From: Calliphora vicina
Taxonomy: Eukaryota; Arthropoda; Insecta; Diptera; Calliphoridae
Length of the DNA: 64,000 nucleotides
Assembly (NCBI RefSeq): GCF_958450345.1
Contig: NC_088783.1
Span: forward strand, 59,062,395 to 59,126,394
Direction: 5' to 3'
Under the pieces are notes generated by a model. It saw nothing but the letters and a program-made list of their open reading frames with translations. It had not been told where the DNA came from and searched no databases. Of the stretch, positions 23,901-36,000 are shown in pieces. The position numbers were made by a program, and so were the translations under genes. Positions within the stretch are counted from its first letter, which is position 1. Each line of letters begins with the position of its first letter.

Positions 23901-25320
23901 TATTTTAAGAATAAATTTTAGCTCTTAATAATCTAAAAGCTTTTATTAAAGTTCAGAGAGCTTGAAGCTTATAAGAAAGCGCAAAGATTTAAAAAAAGCT
24001 TAAAGGCTTTTCGAAAGCTCATAATGCTTTTATAAAAATTTCAGAAATCTTGAAAGAGAGCTCAAAATTTTGTTAGAAAGCTTAAACGTAAATTTAAAGA
24101 TTTTAATAAAATCCTAAGCTTTTACGAAGGGCAATTATAAAATATTTAGCTGAAAGCTTAAGGCTTTTAAGAAAGATTTAAGCTTTTAGAAAGCTTAAAG
24201 ATTTTAAGAAAGATTAAAGATTTTAAAAAATATTAAAGCTTTTAAGAAATATTAAAGATTTTAATAAACATTAAAGCTTTTAAGAAAGAGCTTTTAGAAA
24301 AAATTTTATCTTTTAAGAAATATTAAAGCTTTTATGAAAGATTAAGGCTTTTAAGAAATATTAAAGCTTTTAAGAAAGATCTAAGCTTTTAAGAAATACA
24401 TATTAAGGATTTTAAGAAATATTAATGTTTTTAATAAATATTAATGTTTTTAAGAAATATTAAAGCTTTTAAGAAAGATCAAATATATTCAATATTGGAC
24501 TATATACCGTTTAAGAGTTTGTAAAAATGCTAAAGCTTTTCCGATTTTTTTTAAGATTTAAAATAAAGCAAAATCAATTACTAAAGCCCAAGGCTTTTAT
24601 GAAAGCTTAAAGCAAATATAGAAAAATGTAGCTGAAAGCTTAACGCTATTAACTAAGGTTGAAGCTTTTAGCCCCTATTTTGTACTCATAGGTAAAAATT
24701 TACCAAACAGTTTTTAATGCTTTAAAATAGGACGTTGCTTCTTTTTGCTAAATCGATCAAATATCACGAAATATTTATCTTAATTTTCGGGATGTTATGA
24801 ATTTATTTGCCACGAATGTAAAAAACATAATCAGAAACAGAATTTGTAACAAAGAGTAAAGCTTTTAAGAAAGCTTAACATTTTGTATAATGATTGAAGC
24901 TTTTCAGACAGTTTTAAAATTGTGGAAATACTTCAACTAAAAGCTTTTACTAACCATTAAAGCTTTTTCTGAGAAAGCGAAAATTATTTTAAAAAAACCT
25001 ACAGCATTCATTAATTCTTAAAGCTTTTAAGAAACTCACAACTTATAAGAATGTTTAAAGAGCTTTTAGCTTTAAAATTTTAAGATAGCTCTAATGCTTT
25101 AATGCTTTAAAGAAAGCTTTATAAAAAAATATGAAATATTCTAAAGAAACTTAGAGCATTCACTATTTTTTAAAGCTTTTAGGAAACTCACAACTTTAAA
25201 ATATGTTTAACAAGCTTTTAGCTTTGAAGTTTTAAAATAGCTTTAGTCTTTAAGAAAACTTTGGAAAAATATTCTTTTAGGTATTAAGAAAGTTTGATTT
25301 AAGAAAAAAGCTTCTGGCCA
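23900..25320. repeat. Degenerate tandem array, ATTAAAGCTTTTAAGAAA unit
   Basis: Short units of about 18-22 bases with the self-complementary core AAAGCTTT recur dozens of times. They are most regular at 24170-24480, where ATTAAAGCTTTTAAGAAA repeats nearly head to tail, and looser on either side. No coding capacity. Confidence 0.75.
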
Positions 25321-25860
25321 TAGCTAGACACATAAACAAAGGCGACTTGCCAAAAATCTAAGTGGTGAGACTATTTTGTTATTAAAACCGAGTAATTAAG
25401 AGCTTTCTCGCGATTATGTTGTAATTAGTACTTTATGATTAAAGCTTTTAATACACCTTTAATCATAGGAACAATTATTAAAAGTTTTTTCAAGCTTTGG
25501 CATTATTTTTATTAAAAATTAAGTTTACAAGATGTTATTATTTCATGCCTCTGACATTCAGCAGTAATTCCTTTTACTACTAAATTGCTTTTACTACAGC
25601 CATAAGAACAACTTAGCAAACTTGTATACAACTTGTGTAATAATATTTTACAGTTTAACAAAAGTTCGTAGAGAAAAGTTTCTACACTCAAAGAAAAATA
25701 ACTTAAGAAATATAATATACAAAAGTTTATTGCAAGTTGCACTAAAATTTCCAATAAATATATTAAGTTTGAAATAGCAATTTTAAAATTGAGCAAAGTG
25801 TCCATCCAACGTTTTTTCGTTGAGTGTTTTGTGTTGCATCTACAAAAGCCATTTTATGGT

Positions 25861-25880
25861 GACAAGACATTTGTCTTGTC
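25861..25880. repeat. Perfect 20-base palindrome-like hairpin
   Basis: GACAAGACA-TT-TGTCTTGTC forms a 9-bp stem with a 2-base gap. It is isolated, and no element boundary is evident. Confidence 0.5.
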
Positions 25881-27000
25881 TAACGAAATTGCAAGTTTGC
25901 AAGTAGCATGTGGCATTATATAGTTCTATTAATGTTAGATATTACCACAAATAGTTTAATTTAGTCATTTAAAGTTAAACAAACAAATTTATGGATGGGC
26001 CAGTAATAAAAACTAACTACAAGCATATGTACTCGCATTTCAGTTTGGAATTCTAGGAAATAATAAAATTTAAATTGATTCGAAAATATAAAAACTTTTA
26101 AATATTCTAAATGACTTTTTATAATGAAATTATAAAGACTTGACCCAAAATATCACGTTTTCATGATAAAACAAATTTTTCATTCATAAATTTGAAATAT
26201 CTCTGCTGTGTTTTAATTTTTTTTTTTTGCCAAACTGGCGCCTTTTTATTGGTTTATGTCGTCTTGTTTTTATTCTCAGCATGTTTTTTTTTTATTAAGG
26301 ATTTGCAAAAGAGGTCTGACTGGAATAAATATACTTCTTTATAATTCATTATGCCACCGCAGAGCTCGCCGCTATCTGTTAGTTGTGAGGGTCTGTGCGA
26401 ATGTGTGGCATTTTTGCTATGAAATGATGCCGCCTTTTTTTGTTTTCAAGTTTCAAATCAATTGATATTATTGACAAATAATATTTATGATGATTTTATA
26501 TATTCATTTTTGTATTTCTAACATTCTTAATTTGCTTTTTATATAAAGACAAGCTGGAAAAAAATAAACATATTTTTAACATCAAGGATTTCGAAGAATT
26601 TTTATGTTTTTATTTGGGAATTATTGTATTTCAACAGAAATATAAAAACACACAATGTAGTTTGGTGTTTTTTTTTGGTAGCAAATGACAAATTTGAATT
26701 TGATTAGAATTTGTTGAGAGTTTTGTTTGTATTAGCAATGAAGCCAATGAATATATTTAGGTAAAATGTTGGTTTGAGACAAAGGAAGTTATAAATAAGC
26801 TAAATTCTTAAAATAAATATCAAAACAAAATAACAAATAAATATTAATACCCAAGAATTATAAATTGATATGTAAACATTTGCATCTCTTTCAAATTATA
26901 TGGAAAAATCACAAAAATTTATAAAAACTTTAAAAAAAAATATTTTTTAAGAGGTGTTTTACAAAATTCAACTAAAACACCATAATTACCACAAAATCTT
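25881..27000. other. AT-rich non-coding DNA
   Basis: Nothing recognisable apart from a slightly GC-richer patch near 26345-26440 without splice signals or a long frame. Confidence 0.5.
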
Positions 27001-30000
27001 ACATACAATATAATTCATACGCTATAAATTTGAAAATTCTTTAATTATACCCCCACCTACTGTATTGCAAAAAAACTTATTTTCCATAATACCCAACTTT
27101 TGTAAGCCAAATGCATAAAATTTAAAACTGAAACAAAAATTCAAAATACATACCAACTCTTAGCTAGCATTTGCTATAAGTAGTAATTTCGTAGCTTTTA
27201 AATTAAAAAACCTCTAATTAATTGTTGCCATAAGCTTTAAAGAATGACTAATTAATATTAATCATACGCCTACCTACAAATTTAAACTAGTACAACTAAA
27301 AGAAAGATTGTATTCTAAACAAAATAATTAAAATCAAAAGAAAAACCCCTACATACACTATTAATGATTAATTGAACAATAGATTTCTAACAACAAGGCA
27401 ATCAACAATGGCGCTTAAGATTTGTGATAATCTTAAGAGAAAAAATACAATTGAAATTAAAACAATGAATAACTAATAAAAAAACTCCACCCTTAAATTT
27501 TCATACAAAAGCCATAAAAAATTTTTGAATTTTTAATAATGTGCTTTATTTGAAACTCAAATTATAATGCGAGTACATGTTTATATTTTTATTATTATTC
27601 ATATGCATAAATAATATTGTATTTTTTTTTATTTGTTTAACCATAATTGTTATATTAAGCCACCTTTGTATGTTAAAATAAAATACATATGTATGTATTT
27701 TTTATAGGACATAATGCAATAATTTGTAAACAAAATTTGTTATTTCTCATGTGACAATAGCAATAATTGCTACAAAATTTATTAAGTTGATTATTCAAGA
27801 AATATTAGAAAAAAGCCAAGTATGTTAACTTTAAATAATTATATTGGGGGTAAAAAAAATCAATCAGATTATTACGAATTTTTATAAAACTTTAATAAGT
27901 AACACTACTTTATAAAAATAAATCAATTTAGTTTTTTCTTTATCGTTGTAATTTACTTAAGAAAAAATGTTCAAAAAATAATTTTATTTTTAAATATCTG
28001 TAAAAAGTTTCTTAAAATCTTAATAATTATTAAAACCAAAATTAGCCTAAAGACTAAGCTATCAATCGACATTTATTCAATTTTTCTAGTTATAAAACTA
28101 AAAATTTTAAAATTATTTTTTCAAGCATATCCCCTAATAAATATTAATCATACATTACAATTATGAATACAATACATTTACAATTATGAATATTTTTGCT
28201 TAAAATATTCATAATAACTATTTATTGTGTGTTAGCTATCAATCGCCATTTATTACATTTTTCTAGTTATAAAACTAAAAATGTTAAAAATTGTTGTTCA
28301 AGCTTAGCCCTTAATAAATATTACTCATACGCTCCTTAATTCCATTTTAATTATTTGGTTTTATTTGAAAAATTATTAAACTTTTTAAGTATTTTTAAAA
28401 TTATTCTAGCTTATTTTTGTTACAATTGTTTTAAAATAATTTTATATAAGAAAAATTTTGAAGATTTTTTTTAAATTTAAAATTTTTTTTACAATTTTTT
28501 TCAAAATCTATAATTAAATAAACCGCAATTAGCCCAACTAACAATTTCTATATTTATGATTATTGTAGGTAATTTAATTTAAAAAAAAGAAATCTTTTAA
28601 ATTTAAATTTTCTGCCGATTATTTTTTCAAAACAAAATTTTGTATCTATTGAGTCCATAAACTTCATAAATTTTCAAAACCGAAATTAGCCTGCATTGTT
28701 AGCTTAAACATTTTATAACAACACATTTCCTAAACAAACTAAAAAAAAATCTGTAAATACTTAACTAAAATCTCCTACAAATTAATATTAATCATACGCT
28801 CTATAGCACAATTTTCTTAATATTAAGATATTTCCCCTTAAAGCATTACTCAACGTGCTAAAACTTTTCTAAGTCATAAACCTATTAAAATCTTAAAACT
28901 TATTTAAACCCCCAATAATTTTCTAAGCATTTTCAATGCTTAAATACACAAAGTGTCATGTGGAAATTTATTATTTTTTTAACATTATTTTTTAATTTTT
29001 TTTTTTGCAAAATAATCTACCATTTACATACAGCACCTTTAAAGAAGCTAACGCTTTAGTATGTGTATGTGAATAGTTTGTTTATTTATTTGTTTAAACA
29101 ATTGAATTTAACAACTGTTTATTTGCTGTATGTTACCGGTATTGGAGTATACGAGTGCCTGTGCTTCTCATTTCTTGTAATTTTTTTTGCCAAGGTGTTG
29201 TCATTTATGCATTTAATTGTCATTTGTTTGTGTGGTTTTTACACTCATTGTTGTTGGCTTGTTTGCGTTTCAAGCCAAAGGTGTCAATTTGTTTTGTCTT
29301 TGGCTTTCATATAAGCCAAACAATCAAACCAACTTGTACATTGTATTAACCTGACTAAGATAATGGTGGTGATGATGGCGATGGTGGTGCTACTGCCGCT
29401 GCTATTAGCACTGACGTTATTTGTATTGTTGTATATAAACACAGTTGTTGTTTGATGAAGTTGGTGAATGATTGTTTGCAGTGTTGGCGTTGCAATTTAA
29501 TTATGCAAATTGTATTTATTTGGAAGCAATTTCTTGGTTATTTTGCCATGGCAATAATTTGGTGGTTAAAGACACTGTTTTAGCACAAAAAATAATAAGA
29601 AATATTTGGTACTGCTGGTAGAAATATTCTACAGATAGTCAGAGAAGTCCAAAAGTTCATTTTAAAAGTTAAAATTCATAAGTGTATCTTGCATTAACAA
29701 TTAACGATATAAGAATTTTTTATAATGTTTTAGTGCAAAACTCATTAACTAACCTTAGTTTTATTTAAAATATTGTAAATTCGATTATAAGTCAATTTAA
29801 ATAAAATTAGTTTGAATGGCGTATGAGTAATATTTAATTGATATTTTCATGAGTTTAGGTGCTCATTTATTTATAGATTTTTTAAAATGTCTTTGAGAGC
29901 ATTTATTTTGATGTCATTTTGAAGCTGAGACATCAAGCTTATTTCGGTTTAGAAAATCTTTATATATTCTTAATTAAATTAAGCTGAAATGAAGCAAAAA

Positions 30001-33000
30001 CACAATTATTTTTTTATATTCAAAATTATTTTCATGTTTAAAATTTTTTATAATTAGTTCAAACCTCTTTAACTGCAAAAGTTTTTATGTAGTTTTAAAT
30101 CTAAGACATTAAGCTTATTTCGAGTTTTTAAATTATGTTTGTCCAATTTAAAAAATCATTTTAAAGATGTTTTAAAGATTTTTTACCCAAGGCTTATACT
30201 TAATATTAATTACATTTTTATTTATAACTTTTTCATATTATTAGCTGTTGATTTAAATCAAACCATATTTGTTTAACAAGACCTTAAGCTAATTTTAATT
30301 TTTCTTTAAATAATATTGTAAATCATGATAGGCTTAATTAAGCCTTCTTAACTCCTTATTAGTTTTTAATTTGTTCTATAAAAAATATTTTGTATTCTAT
30401 TTATAACCCTAATAAAATTCTTTATGAATTCCTTGAAATTCCTAAATACTTTTACTTTGTTTATGTAACAATTTAAAGAAATAATATGGATTTTCAACCC
30501 CTTCCCAAATATTTTAAATTTGTGTCTGTATTACCAAGCAACAAATATTTATTTTACCAAGAATAAATGTCTTTTATCTAAAACACAAGAGGACTACAGA
30601 CATTAGGCTTCCTGTTAAGCTTTTACTTTTGGTATTTAATTTTTAAGATAAATTTCTATTTACATTTTTAATTGCTTTTTCGTTTAGTATGTGCCACAAT
30701 TTTGTAAATTTTCCGAAAAGCAATTGTCATATTTACAGGTAATATGTGTTTGTGTTTCTGCTTAGGGTATTAAATTGAGTTTTAATTAATATAAATTTTG
30801 CAATACTTGGAATTTTTTGTTTAACATTACATACATTATGTATAAAATTATGTTGTATTTTGATCTATCTTTAATATTTTGTGTAATTATTTTAGGATTA
30901 ATTTGGTATCTGAAATATTTGGAAATAAACAGTTTAAATGAAAGCCAAAAATAAAGAGTTTGCATAAATATTTTTGTTTATTTTAAGATAATTTGGGGAA
31001 GAGTTTTGTTTTTATGTCATGAAATATTAAAATGAATGTTTTGAACAAATTTCAAAAATAACTTGATTTTTTTTTGAAGTCACATTATAAAACCGAATTT
31101 AGCTTTAAGTGTTTACTTTTAATTTTTAAAAGATTTATTCTTGTAAACAATGTTTTAAAAATTCTGTAAATTCTTATGTAAAGCCGTTAAGTAATTAATA
31201 TTAACCATACTCTTCAAAGTATTAATGTTTACAATAATAAATTGTTAACCCAAATAAATAATGTTTAAGTTATCGACAATTTTTGTTTAGAAAACAAGAG
31301 TGCGCAATAGTTTTCTATAAAACAAATTAAGTTACGTATAATTTTTCTGTACAAAAATTTAAATAATCGATAATTTTTTTCTAAAATAAAGGTATTGATA
31401 ATTGTTATAAGCAAATTTTTAGTTATTTATACCATTTCTATAGAAATTTTAAGTCTTTCATAACTTATTATAAGCAGAAATATAAAGTTATAAAGTTCTA
31501 CAGAAATATAAAGTTATCGATCTAATGAAAAATAAAGTTTTCGATAACTTTTCTAATGAAAAATAAAGTTATCGATAACTTTTCTATAGAAAAATAAAGT
31601 TGTCGATAGAAAAATAAAGTTAAAATAGAAAAATAAAGTTATCGATAACTTTTCTATAGAAAAATAAAGTCATCGATTACTTTTCTAATGAAAAATAAAG
31701 TTACCGATAACTTTTTTATTGAAAAATGCAGTTATCGATAACTGTTCTATCGAAATATAAAGTTATCGATAACTTTTGTACTGAAATATAAAGTTATCGA
31801 TAATTTTTTTATAGAAAAATAAAGTTGTCGATAACTTTTCTATAGAAAAATAAAGTTATTGATAACTTTTTTATAGAAAAATGCAGTTATCGATAACTGT
31901 TCTATCGAAATGTAAAGTAACCGATAACTTTTGTACTGAAATATAAAGTTATCGATATCTTTTATATAGAAATATAAAGTTAACTATAACTTTTTTATAG
32001 ATATATAAAGTTGTTGATAATATTTTGTACAGCTATCTATAACTTTTTTATGGAAATATAAAGTTATCGATAACTTTTCAATAGAAATATAAATTTATCG
32101 ATAACATCTCTATAGAAATATAGAGTTATCGATAACATTTGTAGAAAAATATAATGTTATCGACAACTTTTCTATAGGAATATAAATTTATCGATAACTT
32201 TTGTACTGAAATATAATGTTATCGATTACTATTCTATAGAAGTATAGAGTTATCGATAACTTTTGTACAAAAATATAATGTTATCGATAACTTTTCTATA
32301 GAAAACTAAAGTTATCGATAACTTTTCTGTAGAAATATAAAGTTATCAATAACTTTTCTGTAGATCAATAAATGTTATTAATACATTTTCAATAGCAAAA
32401 TAAAGTTATCGATAACTTTTCTAATGAAATATAAAGTTTCGAAAATAAAGTCATCGATAATTTAATTTTTCTATAGAAACTTATATATAACGTTATCGAT
32501 AACATTACTTTTCTATAGAAAGTTATCGATAACATATTTTGTACTGACAAGTTTTCGATAGCTTTATTTTTGTATAGACAACTCTATTTTCCTATAGGAG
32601 TTATCGATAACTTTATATTTATATAGAAAAGTTATCGATATAATAATTTATCTTTAGAATTGCTATCGATAACTTAAATTATGACTTGTTTACAAGTTCT
32701 ATATAAAATTCAAGCTTTTTATTTATGAAATAAAATTTCGGTCTTTAACCCTATAATAACCGCCAATTTACATTCAATTCTCCCTTGCTACACCCACTTT
32801 TACTATTTATATTCTTTTTTAACTCAATTATTTTCAAAACAAAACCCTTAATTATGATATTTATTACAAATTTATTACAAACATTTTTAAATAATTAATA
32901 TAACTCATACGTTCCAGTATAAAATTTCTCAAATGTTTATATTTATTTATATCAACATCTATGTTATTTTTGTTTTACTGCTATAAAACAAAATAATAAA

Positions 33001-36000
33001 CAATTACTATTCAAATTTATTCCAAAACACAATGTATGTCTGCCAGTTCTTTAACTAATTGTTTGTTAAAATTACATAAACAATTGTTTGTTTGTTTTTC
33101 TTTCTAGATTATTAAGCAAACGCCTAAAATTATGCAAATTAATTTATTATACATGTTTAAGGTTTCTAAATTCTTTTCTGACAAAAAACCATAAACATAT
33201 TTAGCAAAATAAAATATAAAATATGAATGGTTTATAAACCATAGAAAATGTAGCAAAAAAAAATAAATTATATTTCATATATTGTTACACCTTAAATGTC
33301 ATACAATTTCCCCTACTTACCGCAGCCTGACTCCCTTTATACACAAAATTTATGTAATAAATTTTACTTTTAATAAAGTCAACCCAAAAACCATCCAACC
33401 AACCAACCTTTTTTTGATATTGTAACATAGAACACAAAAATGAAGCATTATTCTGATTTCAACATCCTCGTCATCATCGTTGTCATCATTTGCAACAGCA
33501 GTACAGTTTTGTAGGAGACAGACTCTATTATATAAATAATATAAAACAAATTCTCTTAGGAGGCGGCGTGCATAAATTGTCATATGTTTTAAAGCATTTT
33601 CTTTGTAACATCGACCAAAAAAAAAAAAATGAAAAGAATCTACATAATAAAATTATGCTTGAAATTCCCTTTTTTCAGTATTTGCTTTCTATATATTTTA
33701 CGTTTTAGTTATTTTTAGACTGACAGCATTTTAAGGAGCAGGCTGTTACACAGTTACAAATTAAACCGGAATTTATGGGGATTTCTGGTATTTGTTTTAA
33801 ATAATTCAAAAATAACAAAATAATCATTTGTAAGCTAAATCAGCTTACAAAAAAAAATTAAATGTAAACATTTGAAATTTGTTGGTATAATTGAATAATG
33901 GTTTAGAGAATTATTTGTAAAGGGATGACGTCAAACATATTCAGGGAATTATAAAGTTTATGCAATTAACTAATTTCGGTTTAAATAAGTTCTTTGAAAA
34001 AAAACTAATTAAAGCACTTTATTTCATACTAATGCGTATGATTAATATTAATTTTGAAAAATTTTAATTTTAACATTTTAAATGATTTTGAAGGATTTTT
34101 AAAGAATTCTATGATTATTTATATTATAATACATTTAATTTGTTTTAAGTTAATACAATGTTGGTAAAATGTTACCTTAAATCCATTTAAAAATGTAGTT
34201 TTTTAAAAAAATTTTAATTTTTTTATATTATTAGTAATTTAATTTAAAACACAGACTGCTACTAAGTCAAATATTTCAATGGTAGCATTAAGTATGTCCT
34301 CTTAGATAATTTCGGTTTTCAAAATTTTATAAATTATACAGCTTTAAGAACAAAATAGTTAAAATTTAAATTTATTTATCACCATGGCGTATGATTAATA
34401 TTAATTTTTGATAAATTTTGTGTTTTATGAATTTATGTTATTTGAAATGGAAATTTAAAATATTTTATGTTAATTCTAAGTAAAATACTTTACAATAAAT
34501 CAAAATTTGTTATTTAAAAAAATGTTGAAACTAAACTCATAAACATAAGCATTATTAATGTTTTTTTAAATATTTTTTTAAGTGCATTACAATTATCTTT
34601 TTTTTTGCTCTCTCTCTCTTAACTTTCTCTGTCAAATTATTTTAATTGTTCTGTTCTGGTGCTAACATTTTTATGTTGGTACCTACATGTTAATTTCATA
34701 CTTGAAATGAGATTCTTCATAATTTGTTATGTATGCCAACGCCTTGTTTCCTCATCCTCGTTCCACCAAAGTAATTATGTTCTTTGTTAATTCCTATAAT
34801 TGCTAAGGAAAAAAAAAACGCAATTAAAATATAGAGAGAGAGTGTACAAAAAAAGAATGTTGACTATGTCGACTTAAAAAGTTAATATGCCATAACAGGA
34901 AACGTGCAAGTCAACTTGAAAAGGAGAGCAGGTCCTTAACAACCAAACCCTTAATTATAACATGACATAAAATAGTGACATTTGGTTGACTGCTTTTTAA
35001 ATTTAAAGCATTAAGTTTAATAAGAATGAGTTTGGGGACTTATGTTAGAATCATTAAAGTGATGAATTTTTCAGAAGACAAGCTGTTGCATGAAGTTTTT
35101 GATAGGTTTTAATTGGTTTAAAAAACCTAATTCATTACAATGTATTGCCATTTATTTTGTTATTGTATCAGATTCGATTTTTTTCATTGACATTTCTCTC
35201 TCCATCCTTTCTATGTATCTCTTCTATGTTTTTAGCACTTAAACAAATGTATGTAATTTGCTTTAAGAATAGTTTAGCCTTTTGTTGTAGCAGTAAAGCT
35301 TTATTTCATTTAGTTTATTATTTACTGATATGACTACTTTATAGAAATTGAGATAAAAAGTTTTGTTCTTTGCATAATCTTCCATAACAATAAAGCTCTT
35401 AGTTTAATTACTTTCCATTTAAAAGGATTTTATTGATTTAATCTTAAAAGGAAGTGTAAAATAAGCACCATTAGATGATTGGATAATAAATACCACATGT
35501 TTATTTACATATATGATATAAATAAAAAGATAAAAATAACATTATGTAATAAAACTATAATTTCTGAGAATGAAAATCATTATTATAAATTTTAAATATT
35601 TAAGTTGTAATTAAAGAAATTTTAAATTCTGAACAAAACCGTAATTTAAGCAATTTAAAGGTTTATATTAAATTATTAGCTTCATAATTGATAAAGCTCT
35701 TAATCATTTAGTAAAACCTTAAGAAAATTAAAATATGTAATTAATATCAATCATACGCCTCAATGGGAAATTTATTTATTTTGTAGAGTAAATAACAAAT
35801 AAATAAAAACGAAAATTAGATAAATTAGTTAAAAATCAGTTGCTATTTAACAATTTATTGTTAAAAAAAATTTTTAAAGTATTTACAAATGTTTCAACAT
35901 TTTTAAATGACTAAAAAATTTAATTTGAATGCGCTTTCATAGAAAATATTACAAAAATTTATCAAGCACTATAAAACCGAAATTCAATCAAAGCCAAAGC

